A stretch of 64,000 nucleotides of DNA from Bacteroidota bacterium (GTDB taxonomy: Bacteria; Bacteroidota; Bacteroidia; Chitinophagales; Chitinophagaceae). The notes beneath the pieces were generated by a model that was not told the origin of the DNA, ran no database searches, and saw only the letters and a list, made by a program, of their open reading frames with translations. Below, piece by piece: positions 17,272-28,127 of this stretch. The position numbers and the translations under genes were made by a program. The stretch covers positions 79,707 through 143,706 of the forward strand of contig JADJZY010000010.1 in NCBI GenBank assembly GCA_016715505.1. Direction: 5' to 3'. Position 1 is the first letter of the stretch, and each line of letters begins with the position of its first letter.

Positions 17272-19098
17272 ATGTCTGAAACAAAAAATTACATCCTCCG
17301 GGATGACAAAGTACTCCTCGCTCCGAATGCATGGTGGAATGAAGAAAGAGTTGTTGCTGAACTCAAAGAAAATAATCAGCAGTACTCAATCGAAGCGCTT
17401 ATTGAAAACTTTAAAAGCCTCGAAGAAAAATTACTGGAAGTAAAAACAGAGTTTGATGCGGCCACCGACAAAATACGGGTAGCCGGAAAAGTGAGCAGAA
17501 CCAAAAATTACATCTGCAATGCCAAAGCCATTGGTGACTACCCGGTTCTTTTGGTGCAACTCGATGAAATGGAAGTCCAGATTAAAAATGCCGTTGATGC
17601 AAACCTCAAACGGAAAGAAGAATTGTGTTTGGCTGCAGAAGCCTTGCTGGAATTAAAAGAGTGGAAAGACTCCACCGAAAAATTAAGAGAACTCCAAAAA
17701 GAATATAAAGAACTGAGTGTTGTACCTGACTTAAAAAATGAAGCCTTGCGCGATCGTTTTGAAAAAGCCAAGGATGAGTTTTTTAAACGAAAACAAGCCA
17801 GTTTCGAAAGCTTTGAACAAGATTTACTCGATAACCTCAGTCGCAAAATAGAACTCTGTGAAAAAGCAGAGGCTTTGCAACAATCAGGTGAATGGAAAAA
17901 AACCACCGATGCCTATCAGGCCCTGAATGAAGAATGGAAAAAAATTGGCATGGTTCCCAAACACCGCAACGAAGAACTTTGGTTGCGCTTTAATACCGCC
18001 AAGGATGTTTTCTTTAATCGTAAAAGAGAACATATCGAAGAAATAAAAACCGAACATGTTGGCAACCTGGAGAAAAAATTAGAATTGATTGCCAAAGCGG
18101 AAGCCATTAAAGAGAGCACGGATTGGAAAAAAACCACCGATGAATACAACGCCCTGATGGAAGAATGGAAAAAAACAGGACGGGTTTCGCAGGAAAAAAA
18201 TGATGAAGTCTGGAATCTGTTTCAAGCTGCCAAAAACCATTTCTTTAGCAACAAAGACGCCCATTATACAGGCATCAAAGTACAATTGGAAGATAATTAT
18301 GCTCGTAAAATGTCCATTGTTGAACATGCAGAATCGCTGGCACAAACCAATGATTTTGATGCTGCCACCCAGGAGTTTCAGGATATGTTTGAAGAATGGA
18401 AAAAAATAGGTCGTATACCAAAAGAATATGGCGACGGGCCTTGGGAAAGATTCCTGAAAGCCAAACGAGATTTTTTTGACCGCAAAGATGCTTATCGCGA
18501 TCAACGTCGAAAAGAATTATCGAAGGATATCCATGAAAGAGTTAGCCGGAACCGATCATTTTATAATCGCCTCTCGCGGGATTTACAGCGTGAAGAGGAA
18601 TTGTTATTTGATGTGGAAGATCGTCTGAAAAACCTCCCGCCTACATTACGTTCTTACGAAAAACGCGAACAGTATTTGGAAATGATGGAGGAAATCAAAG
18701 AAAAAATCAATTCACTTCGGGAAAAAGCCAAAGAAGTAAAAGATAAAATCAATCAGGATGAACGTGAAATGAATTACATCCTGAGAGGCCCCAAAAAGAA
18801 AACAGAAACCGATGCAAAAACGGTTACGCCTCCGAGTGAACAAAATCCTGCCACTGAAAATACGCCTATAGAATCGGATTCTTCAGATAATCAGGATTCC
18901 ACTGTAGCTGCAGCAGAACAAACACCAGTTGCGGTTCAGGAAACAGTAGCTGAAATGACTCCGGAAATAAACGAAAGCGCTGAACCCATTGAACCAAGTG
19001 AAACTGTATCCGAACCCCAGCAAGAAAAAGTAGAAGTTGCCGCAGAAAGCGAAGAGATTGCAACTGCACAACAAGATGAAAATGTGTCGCCTGAATAA
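17272..19098 (+). CDS. DUF349 repeat protein
   Basis: A 608-residue, highly charged, helical protein with several tandem DUF349 units of about 70 residues, each containing a motif like DWKKTTDEYNALMEEWKKTG and a following FxxAKxxFFxRK segment (residues ~60-430). A coiled coil follows (residues ~430-510), then a disordered tail rich in E, T, P and A (residues ~515-608). The cellular role is unknown in Bacteroidota; DUF349 proteins elsewhere are linked to the envelope or cytoplasm without a defined activity. No signal peptide is visible. It is followed 18 bases later by the dehydrogenase gene, so the two may be co-transcribed. Confidence 0.85.
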   Translation: MSETKNYILRDDKVLLAPNAWWNEERVVAELKENNQQYSIEALIENFKSLEEKLLEVKTEFDAATDKIRVAGKVSRTKNYICNAKAIGDYPVLLVQLDEMEVQIKNAVDANLKRKEELCLAAEALLELKEWKDSTEKLRELQKEYKELSVVPDLKNEALRDRFEKAKDEFFKRKQASFESFEQDLLDNLSRKIELCEKAEALQQSGEWKKTTDAYQALNEEWKKIGMVPKHRNEELWLRFNTAKDVFFNRKREHIEEIKTEHVGNLEKKLELIAKAEAIKESTDWKKTTDEYNALMEEWKKTGRVSQEKNDEVWNLFQAAKNHFFSNKDAHYTGIKVQLEDNYARKMSIVEHAESLAQTNDFDAATQEFQDMFEEWKKIGRIPKEYGDGPWERFLKAKRDFFDRKDAYRDQRRKELSKDIHERVSRNRSFYNRLSRDLQREEELLFDVEDRLKNLPPTLRSYEKREQYLEMMEEIKEKINSLREKAKEVKDKINQDEREMNYILRGPKKKTETDAKTVTPPSEQNPATENTPIESDSSDNQDSTVAAAEQTPVAVQETVAEMTPEINESAEPIEPSETVSEPQQEKVEVAAESEEIATAQQDENVSPE

Positions 19099-19116
19099 TC
19101 ATTAAAATAACAAAAC

Positions 19117-20187
19117 ATGTCAAATAAAGTTTTCGAACTCATGAAAGATTTGGAGCATGAACAAGTTGTATTTTGTCATGACCCACATTCTAACCTCAAA
19201 GCAATTATTGCTATTCACAATACAACCCTCGGACCAGCATTAGGCGGCACACGAATGTGGAATTATGCCAGTGATGACGAAGCGGTTGTAGACGCCCTGC
19301 GCTTGTCGCGTGGCATGACTTACAAAGCAGCTATTTCAGGCTTGAATCTGGGAGGAGGCAAGGCGGTCATCATTGGTGATCCTTCTTTGAAAAGTGAAGC
19401 CTTGTGGCGCAGATATGGAAAATTTGTCGACTCACTCAATGGAAAATATATCACTGCCGAAGATGTAAATACCTCTGCGGCTGATATGGAATTTATCCAT
19501 CTCGAAACCAACCATGTTACCGGTATCCCGGAATATATGGGAGGCAGTGGCGATCCTTCTCCATTTACTGCTTATGGTGTATTTGTAGGCATGAAAGCCT
19601 GTGCACAAAAACATTGGGGCAATGATAGTTTATCGGGTAAAAAAGTGCTGGTACAGGGTGTTGGACACGTTGGACAATATCTTGTTGGCCACCTCACCGA
19701 AGCAGGCGCCAAAGTTTATATCACGGATATCAATCAGGCTCGCATTCAGGAAACGACCAATAAGTACAAAGTAGAATTCATCGAACCAGAACGTATGCTG
19801 GATTTAGACCTGGACATATACGCACCTTGTGCACTGGGCGCAACTGTAAACGATGAAAGTATTCCTTTACTCAAATGTCCCATTATTGCTGGCGCAGCGA
19901 ATAATCAATTGGCCGTTGAAAAAATTCATGGCAGACAATTGATTGAAAAAGGCATTTTGTACGCACCAGATTTTTTAATCAATGCCGGGGGACTGATTAA
20001 CGTAGCAGCAGAAGCAGGTGGTTCTTATAACCGCGAAAAAGTAACCAAGGATGTTGAAAAAATCTATCAACGTATTCTGGATATTTTTGCTTTATCTGAA
20101 AACGAAAATATTACAACGCAAGAAGCCGCTATGAAAATTGCACAGAAGCGCATTGACGATATAGCGCACGTCAAGTCAAGACTCTAA
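19117..20187 (+). CDS. Glu/Leu/Phe/Val family dehydrogenase, leucine type
   Basis: NAD-dependent oxidative deamination of branched-chain amino acids, supplying keto acids for branched fatty acids or energy. The 356-residue protein has the substrate domain with catalytic lysines in MTYKAAISGLNLGGGKAVI (near residue 80) and a Rossmann fold (VQGVGHVGQYLVGHL, then ITDI) from about residue 180. Length and motifs fit leucine dehydrogenase rather than the longer glutamate dehydrogenases. A strong terminator follows. Confidence 0.9.
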   Translation: MSNKVFELMKDLEHEQVVFCHDPHSNLKAIIAIHNTTLGPALGGTRMWNYASDDEAVVDALRLSRGMTYKAAISGLNLGGGKAVIIGDPSLKSEALWRRYGKFVDSLNGKYITAEDVNTSAADMEFIHLETNHVTGIPEYMGGSGDPSPFTAYGVFVGMKACAQKHWGNDSLSGKKVLVQGVGHVGQYLVGHLTEAGAKVYITDINQARIQETTNKYKVEFIEPERMLDLDLDIYAPCALGATVNDESIPLLKCPIIAGAANNQLAVEKIHGRQLIEKGILYAPDFLINAGGLINVAAEAGGSYNREKVTKDVEKIYQRILDIFALSENENITTQEAAMKIAQKRIDDIAHVKSRL

Positions 20188-20206
20188 AAAAAATGAACGA
20201 TTCACT

Positions 20207-20240
20207 ATCCGCAAACCTTGAAAAGTTTGCGGATTTTTTT
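20207..20240 (+). terminator. Intrinsic terminator after leucine dehydrogenase
   Basis: ATCCGCAAAC and GTTTGCGGAT form a perfect 10-bp stem with an 8-base loop, followed by six T. It lies 20 bases after the stop codon. Confidence 0.9.
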
Positions 20241-20260
20241 GTCATTCACTCCTGTCTTAG

Positions 20261-20420
20261 TTTAAACCCAAATTTTGCAGTTGGACACAGTTACGGCAAA
20301 AACGAATCAAAAATCAAATACTTTGGCTAATTGGCTTCAGTATGATTTTCAATTCAGGGTTACCTAGTAAATCCTTTACGATTTGTTTATAGTAGCTTCG
20401 TGCCTTGCTACTGCAAATTC
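20261..20420 (+). repeat. Dispersed intergenic repeat, copy B
   Basis: The longest forward copy of the family. It begins TTTAAACCCAAATTTTGCAG, has the central block AAATCAAATACTTTGGCTAA and TTGGCTTCAGTATGATTTTC, and ends with AGTAGCTTCGTGCC and TACTGCAAATTC. The remaining bases of the 20188-20673 gap hold the terminator and the presumed promoter of the kinase gene; I see no other gene there. Confidence 0.75.
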
Positions 20421-20673
20421 TCCGTTAAAACATAAATATTGATTTTCATTCTGGTTGTAAACGCCTCCATTTTCTCCGATCATCTTCAATTTCAACAGAC
20501 AGTTTAGATACACTTACATATATAAGCCATTCATTCGTCAATTACCCAAAAAAGTTGCTTTCAAATTTGTCTATTTTGGTATAAATTCACAGGACTTTCG
20601 TTTCATCAATCTGAATCCCTCTAACACCCATATCATTGCAAAAAATCCTCGTGGTAAGCCTATCCCTTACCCT

Positions 20674-23494
20674 TTGAAAAAATTGTTGTATGCAGTTATA
20701 TTTTATATGGGGTATTTTATTTACCCCTCAACAAATCTGCATGCACAAAATTCGATACTCAAACATTACGATTCCGACGATGGATTAAGGGCCAACATGG
20801 TCTACTATATGCTTCAAGACCCCAAAGGCTTTCTGTGGATTGCGACCGATAATGGCGTATACCGTTTTGATGGCGATCATTTCAAACGCTTCAGTACCGA
20901 AAATGGCTTACCGGACAATGATATTTTATCGATGATCATTGACAATAACGGACGAATTTGGCTTAGCACCTTTAATAACAATATTTTCTGTATTGAAAAC
21001 GAATTTGTTCATGATGGACAAGGTGGTAAAAATTTTCGGAAATATGAATCGTATCCTTCATTCACGGGAAAACAAATAGATCGGATATTTTTTCAATCAG
21101 GGGTCCACCCCTTACAGATGATTCGTCCAAATGGTGAAATCATTCGCATCAGTGAAAGAGGCCCTCACTTGGTATTGCCAAATTATTTGATCAATGTGAA
21201 AGATGAGAAAATCAAACTCAAAAACAATGAATTTAAACTGCTTGATTCCATCCGTATCCCCAAATCAAAAAAGAAAGTAAATGCGATACATCGAATCGAT
21301 GATACACATGGAATGATTATTGGGGAGAATCAATATTATATCATTGGCATCCAAAACAATCGTTTAATTTATCCATTCTTCCTATACGTTCACTTAAAAA
21401 TGCAAAACAAGTTCTTTTTCAGGATGAACTTTGGTTTTTATTCAAGTGGCAAATATTTCCCTCGAACAATAACGGCAAACTGGATAGTACCCTTTCGATA
21501 ACAACTTTAGACTTCGCATTCAATTCATTCTTTTTAGATCATCATGATGATATCTGGTTCTTTACCAAAGGTGATGGAATTTATTATTGGCCAAAATTAT
21601 CGATGCTCAACATCAACGAAACCAATGGTCTTATGCAAGCCAATTTGGCCGCTGCTCATATGTCTGAAGACGTCCTTCATACCATTTCAATTCAGGGACA
21701 CTTTCAATCATTCAAAGGCTCAACATGTATATCGGGCCCAAAAGATATTTCTGCCAAATGCCCGGGTCGCATTAATAATATTCTCAGCAATCATCAATAC
21801 ATTATTTTCGGCTCAGACATCGGAAATCTCCTGGTAATGAACCTGAAAACAGGGCAGGAATGGAAGGTGGATAATATCGGCAGCATTAAGCATTTGTCAT
21901 TTTTTTCCGATAAGGAAATTATACTGTCTACATCCAACAATACCATGATCATGGATTTCAAAAAGAATCAAAGAACGATACTGGATTCAGGACGATCTGT
22001 GACCCATTTAAAAATGAACGATTCAAGTTATATCATTTCTAAAGTTAATGAAATAGTTATTATTAAACTACGGAAAAATCTCTCTCCCGAAAAAACAAGA
22101 ATTCCTACCGGTAATATTACCGTCTCAGCTATGGCCTTTCAGGATGATGTACTTGCGTTCTCTACTTTTCAGAATGGGCTTTACTTGTTTCGCGAAAGAC
22201 AACTTATAAACATCAATGCAGATGCCGGCTTTATTGACAACCATTGCTCCATGATGTTGATAGAAAACAAGAATAGTATTTGGGTAGCAACACCGAGCGG
22301 TATTAATCATGTTATTTTTAGCCATGATGGTTCAGACTTTAAAATCGAGCACATTACTTCAAAAAATGGATTGCCATTCGACAATATCAAAGGCATTTTC
22401 GGAAATAGCCATTTTATGTATGCCATCGGACAAAAAGGTATTAGTTTGTTTTCACCAACTACGCTTCGGGATGAATTTAAAACACCCGACATCCATATTA
22501 CTTCCTTTGAATCCGGTAATAAAAAGTTTCGCCAATTCGATGTGGCGCATCGACTCAAAGCAGATGAAAAAATAACCATCCGTTTTTCCGGCATGACTTG
22601 CAGTTTTGGCAATCCGATACTTCTCAAACTTGTTGGCTGGTCACATGGCTGAAACAAAAACAGGACTGTTTTGAGCGTTTACAAGGGCAAGTAGAATTTT
22701 TAGTGTATGCGATGAATAGTGGCAGTAAAAGCCATTCAACCTGCACGCCTGAGCTTTTATGTGAGCCCAAATGGTGGCAACAAACTGCGATCACGTTTGA
22801 TGATCCTGGCAGGAATAGTCTGATCACCGTAGTATCACAACTTTTCTTGAGGCGATATCGAAAAAAGTTAACCGAAGAACGTATTGAGAAACAACTGTCT
22901 GAATTGGAATTAAAAGCGATCAAGGCACAAATCAATCCGCATTTTATTTTTAATACACTCAATGCCATTCAATATTTTATTTCAAATCAGGAAAACGACC
23001 GGGCTGTTAATTATCTGAATCAGATGTCTAAACTGATTCGTAGTACCTTAGACTATTCCAACGAAGTGAGCATTGCACTCCGAGAGGAAATTTCCTATCT
23101 TAAAACATATCTGGATTTGGAATCTCTTCGATTCGAAGAAGATGAATTTTATTACCTCATCGATAATACCCTGAGTTCGGAAGAAATGGAGTTAATGATT
23201 CCTACCATGGTTTTACAACCTCATATCGAGAATGCAGTAAGACATGGCTTGAAACCCAAGAAAGGGAATAACAAACAACTCATACTTCGGTTTTATCGCC
23301 ACCAAAGTGAAATTTTCTGTGAAATTGAAGACAATGGTATTGGACGCGAAGCATCAGCCCGATTAAAGAGGAAAGCGCTGTTTCTCATATGTCACAGGGT
23401 AAAATTGTCTGCTTCCAAACTGGAAATTTATCATAAACAACGGGAAAAGCATGTTCGCACAGTTGCGATAAAGCCGCGGCCTTGGTTCATTTAG
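20674..23494 (+). CDS. Propeller-type sensor histidine kinase (LytS-like), multiple frameshifts
   Basis: One gene of about 940 codons broken into at least three frames. The N-terminus has a signal sequence and two-component-regulator propeller repeats (YDSDDGLRANMVYYMLQDPKG, GFLWIATDNGVYRFDG, NGRIWLSTFNN). Further propeller repeats run to ~22480, then a Y_Y_Y-like segment and a membrane helix (LMILAGIV, frame-shifted near 22800). The His_kinase domain has KAQINPHFIFNTLNAIQYF with the phosphoacceptor histidine, and the ATP-binding region has HIENAVRHGLKP and EDNGIGRE. The last ~40 residues are also shifted. The periplasmic ligand is unknown. No response regulator gene is adjacent. Errors cluster here, so decay and poor sequence cannot be told apart. 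Confidence 0.75.
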
Positions 23495-23656
23495 AAATGA
23501 TTCACCCTGTATGGCCGGCAAGTGCGGAATTTTTTCCCTACAAAAAACGCAAAGAGTGTTGGGAAAATTAAAATCTTGGTTTTGTTTGGTTTTTTTTTTT
23601 TATTTTTTTCAAAATCCATAAATAATTGGGAAATTTTCGAAATGGTCCCTTTCCTC

Positions 23657-23738
23657 GGGAAAACCCCAAAGGCCCCCCACCCAAAGGAGGGCGGAAAAAA
23701 AACGGGGGCCGTAGTTTCTAAACAAAACTTAAAAAGAA
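23657..23738 (+). promoter_or_regulatory. Shared leader sequence, copy 1
   Basis: It contains CCCAAAGGAGGGCGG and CGTAGTTTCTAAA just before a start codon. A related sequence precedes the next secreted-protein gene (26497-26574). Homopolymers in this copy look inflated (runs of C, A and G), and the bases just to the left (23575-23610) contain long T runs, so its exact sequence is unreliable. Confidence 0.45.
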
Positions 23739-26285
23739 TTGAAAAAAGTAATTTTTCTGCTTTTGGGCAATGTCCCATTCAATACTTTATGCTCAAAATG
23801 GAAGTGTTTTAGTAGATGCGGATAACAACTCCAATGGTCAAATAGGAACTGGAGCATTTCAGGATGCTTTAAAACTTGGTGGAAATTTTTCTGGCGAAGG
23901 AATTTCTAGCCCCAGACAGTGGATCCCCAAATCTTAATGGACTAAATTTTTTAACCAATTTCGCCCGAAGAATGAGTATCACGCAAGGCGGATTGGTTAC
24001 TTTAGGCTCACATGGTCAAAACAATAACAATGCCAACCTTGAGGTTCAAGCAACTGGAAGTAATATCGCATTAAGAGTATTTCCATTTACCGCTGTTTTT
24101 AATCGTTCGGTGAGTATAACTGGACCAATGGGACGACCTGGTTTACAATTTAATGAAACGGGGAATGTATTTGACATGAGATGTCATACCAATGGTTTCG
24201 AGTTTAACAAAGGAGGTTCTGGAATTGGAATCGGTATTCGAATGTTATGGGACAACTTTAATGGTGTTGCCATGGAAGTAGGAAATTCTTATACTTCTTT
24301 GATTGCTAATTATAAATTGTTTGTGGAAACAGGTATTCGAGCTGCGCTAATGAGTACTGATAAATTAGGCGTAGGAACCACAAATCCTTCGACGTCCGTT
24401 GATGTAAATGACAATACAGCTAATTCAGAAGCGGTAAAGGTCATTTCGAATAACAAACCTAGAATCATGACCATCTCCGACAACTCAGCAATTTCGGAGT
24501 CCAGGCATCAATACGGGATTGCAAATTCAAAGAACAATGAACAACAATTTATCTGCGGCATATTTGTTGGCACAAAGGAGGTACTTCGTTTACAAACGGA
24601 TCAGGTCGACAATCAAACCAACGCAACAAGCCTTAACGATAGCGGTGCTTTCCGATCGAGTAAATCCGGAACTTATACCGCAGTGAATGCGGACGAAAAT
24701 GCTGATACCAGCTATGGCGTCAAAAGTGAATCAGGCGACCATTCTCCTGTTCTAATTTATCATATGCAGGCCATTTTAGAGGATATGGAAAATGCTTATG
24801 GTATATATGCTGAAGGGATTGATGTGATGCTTCCAGCAATTCCTGGGCAGCATATTTAAGAGGAAATACCGAAATGAATGCCATAGCCCCGAATACAAGT
24901 GGTTTGAAATTTACACAATTGACCTCTAACTCACCAACTTTTCCAGCAAACGGAAAAACCTAACCGTAGATGCTTCAGGTAGGGTCATTCTTGTTGATTG
25001 TTGCGCAAGCAGTGGGTCACAATACAGCCGGTACGGGAATTAGCATCAATAATAATATAGTGACAAATACAGCTCTAGCAAATGGAATTCTAATGGAAAC
25101 AATATTTCATTCGGGAATTCAAACAATGGTAATGTCGGTGTTGGCATCAACACTCCTTCGGCAAAAATCCATGCATTTACAACCAATCAAGTTGTTGGTA
25201 TTTATAGCGAAAATAATACATCTGGATTCTCAAAAGCCTTTCAAGGAAAAGCAACCGGACTGACAGGCTTAGGGTATGGTGGAGAATTCCAAGGATCCAA
25301 TACTGGGGTTTACGGTTTTGCAGATGAAAATTTAGACTTGCTCACAAACAATCAATCAGGATCACAATTTGATTTAAAAGGCATTCACGGATTTGCATCG
25401 GATAATGGCACATCCAATTCCCATGACACAAAAGGGGTATTTGGCGAAGGTCTATCATCTAATCAATATGGCACTGCATATGGGGTTTATGGCTACGGAT
25501 CAAACTCAAATCTGAATGGGGGCGAATCTATTGGTTTGTATGGGGAAGCAGATAACTCAGCATCATCCAATGATGAATGGGCCTTATATGCAAATGGAAA
25601 TACCTATGCTCTAGGCTCGTCTTGGACGGGTTCGGATAAAAGACTAAAAACAAATATCCAACAAATATCCAATGCCTTGGACATTGTACGCAATTTGGAA
25701 GCTAAAACCTATGAATTTCGCAAGGACGGTAAATTTGCCACCATGCACTTACCGAATGGCAAAAACTATGGATTTCTTGCTCAGGATTTAGAAAAGTCAT
25801 TCCGGAAGCAGTTAGTGAAGCTCCTTTATTTTTTAAGAATGAAAAATAAAGCTCAAACTATTGAAAAATACAAAGCAGTAAACTATACAGCACTTATCCC
25901 TATACTCACCCAGGCTATCAAAGAACAACAAGCTCAAATCGAAGATTTAAAGATGCCTTAGCCAAACAAGTTCACACAACCAAATAGCACTCCACAAGAA
26001 TTAGTTATGGATGACAAAGGTTTAGTAGCCACCCTGACTCAAAATGTTCCAAATCCTTTCACAACAGATACCCGTATTTCCTATACAATTCCTTTTCAAT
26101 ATCAAAGTGCAAAAATTGGTGTTTATGATTTGAATGGGCAGGAATTAAAATTACTTACACTGAATGCCCCAATTGGCGAAGTGATCATTCAAGGTGGCAA
26201 ATTAAAACCCGGCATGTATATATATACTTTGATTGTTGATGGCAAAACCCTCAGTAGTAAAAAAATGACACTTACCTCTTTCTAA
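23739..26285 (+). CDS. Secreted tail-fibre-like protein with S74 chaperone and T9SS domains, frameshifted
   Basis: A gene of about 850 codons broken by several frameshifts. A TTG at 23739, probably a corrupted ATG, opens a signal peptide (KKVIFLLL, then SILYAQNGSVLVDADNN after a shift). The middle is glycine/asparagine-rich with tail-fibre-like stretches (LGVGTTNPSTSVDV). Residues encoded around 25620-25960 form an intramolecular chaperone of the peptidase S74 type (SDKRLKTNIQQISNALDIV, NYGFLAQDLEKSF, VNYTALIPILTQAIKEQQ). A type A T9SS tail ends it (VPNPFTTDTRISYTIP). S74 domains help trimeric fibres fold and then cleave themselves off; here the fibre would be a host surface protein, not a phage part, judged from the signal peptide and T9SS tail. 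Confidence 0.72.
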
Positions 26286-26496
26286 CTTCATATCCCAAGA
26301 TTCAACAAAGCCAATGCCCCAGCATTGGCTTTTCCTCAATTTGTACCTGGTTTATACCTTCCGCCATCTCACCACAAATCAATATTTGATAAAAAATCAT
26401 TGAACATATTTCACGGATTGCACACATTTACCTCAAGTTGCCCAATATTACTTCCCCCTTTTCACTGAATAAAAATCTAGTCTCTTTACAACAGAA

Positions 26497-26574
26497 GGGA
26501 AACCCCGAACACCCTTGATCCAAAGTAGGGCGGCATGAAACCTGTAGTTTCCAAAAAATCAAAAAACAATAATC
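26497..26574 (+). promoter_or_regulatory. Shared leader sequence, copy 2
   Basis: GGGAAACCCCGAACACCC, then CCAAAGTAGGGCGG and CTGTAGTTTCC, align with copy 1 at 23657-23738. It ends at the ATG at 26575. The common placement before two adjacent secreted-protein genes suggests a shared promoter or 5' leader element. Confidence 0.45.
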
Positions 26575-27741
26575 ATGAAAATGTCTCATTCAAACGCATT
26601 CTTGCAATCACTGCATTTATTCTGCTATCCTCACAGATTACCTTTGGACATGCATGGACCAATACCAAGAGATGGTGCCTACCAGATAAATATCATTCCT
26701 TCGCGGAAATAGAATTCCTGGCTTTGATTCAACAAGCCGTTTACGATCAATTTGGAAATTTCATCGGATTCCAACCCGTTTTAACATGGGCAAAAGATAA
26801 ATCACATAACAAACTTTGTAAAAATTGTGCTCGGGCTTCCAAATATCGATCTACTTTCTATCCCAGTATTTTTGTTGGACCCAACGGACAATTATGGCTT
26901 TCTCCTTGGGGAGGACAGACCGTCAATGTTTTTGCGGAGGCGCATAACGGGCCAAACTGCAATTCTAGAGTCGCATGGTCTACGAACTCCTCCTATATGA
27001 GACCGGTTCTTCCTGGCAAAATACGATTCCTGATATAACTTATCTCGATGCCAACCCCGGTAGTTCAGATGGTACTATCGAAAACACTCGATCGACTTTC
27101 AAGACAATACCAACACTGTAACTATTGACAACCTGAATGGATTTCTGAAATCGAAAGTGGTTCCAATTATTCAGCGAGTTAAGAGTTTGGATTTTCGATG
27201 ACCCCAATGGCATCATTGATGAAAATGTGGACATCAACAATACGGGTCTCCCCTATTTTATACTCTGCAGAAGTTATTTTAAATGCCGGCAATTTGCAAA
27301 TGTCAAATATCAACGACCCTTCAGCGATTTTCAGTATTCCATCAATGGAAAAGATCGGGTTGATATCAGCAATCTTCAATTACAGGCTGTTTTACCGCCG
27401 GGTACGGACATGAACAATCTTTCTGTAGTCGTTTATGGACATGGTGGCGTAAATATCCCTAATGGCCCTCTTAACAAAGGCGCACAAAATTTGATAGCCC
27501 AATCTGATGTCAAGGTTTATCCAAATCCTTCTTCAACTCAGGTTCAGATAAGTTTACCAGATTCTAAAATGCAGTTTGAAAAATCGAAATTTATGATTTA
27601 TCCGGTCGTTTAATTCAATCTGTGAACGATTCAGGCTTTAATACCACGACCGTCGATATTCAGTCACTTTCTACAGGCACTTATTATCTCAAAATATATT
27701 TCGACAACCGCAGCGTCACTCAAAAACTCATCAAACAATAA
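26575..27741 (+). CDS. Secreted protein with T9SS tail, frameshifted
   Basis: About 385 codons in at least three frames. The likely start is the ATG at 26575, with a one-base loss after it; the shifted frame then gives a signal peptide (NVSFKRILAITAFILLSS...FGHAW). A tryptophan- and cysteine-containing region (HNKLCKNCARASK, FVGPNGQLWLSPWG) follows. The middle around 27180-27450 mentions a D-rich turn (DPNGIIDENVDINN), and the C-terminus is a type A T9SS tail (VKVYPNPSSTQVQISLP; after a shift, TGTYYLKIYFDNRSVTQKL). No enzymatic family is recognised. Confidence 0.6.
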
Positions 27742-27854
27742 TCCGTTTTAACGGGCGCCCGTTATGTGTTAACTTCTTCATCGTTAGCAAGCTTTCTCAA
27801 AGGTCAGCCCATCGTGTGCTGGCCTTTGTTTTATTCACCTTAAAAACAATCACC

Positions 27855-28127
27855 ATGAAAAAAGTCAAAATTCTCTTACTGCTTCTTACTATTGGGTTTC
27901 AATCCTTCGCACAATTTCCCGACAACACCCATGGCCGACTCGCTCTGCTATGCAAAACATGGGGTTTCCTCAAATACCACCATACCAACAAGTGTAATGT
28001 CGATTGGAATGCCCTCTTAATCAGCAAGGCCGATAGCGTTTTCTTTACGATAGTTTTCCACCAATACATACAATTCGCTATGAGATGCCGGGAAAGTGAA
28101 GGCTTATACCTTTTCCTTCCTCGGTAA
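27855..28127 (+). pseudogene. N-terminal fragment of a secreted S41-family peptidase
   Basis: A signal peptide (MKKVKILLLLLTIGFQSFAQ) is followed by a segment LALLCKTWGFLKYHHTNK with VDWNALL, which matches the N-terminal region of Bacteroidota S41 (C-terminal-processing-like) peptidases. Similarity ends near 28040 and the frame runs into the 3' end of the convergent gene at 28104. The PDZ and catalytic parts are absent, so only about 60 of several hundred residues remain. A deletion or a misassembly joined the pieces. Confidence 0.6.

Noticed and set aside
23522..23812. 96- and 95-codon ORFs on both strands between the kinase and the fibre gene
   Set aside because: They depend on inflated homopolymers and cover the leader of the next gene.
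26535..26574. ATG at 26535 as start of the secreted protein
   Set aside because: It lies inside the leader shared with the upstream gene and precedes, rather than begins, the signal peptide; 26575 is better.
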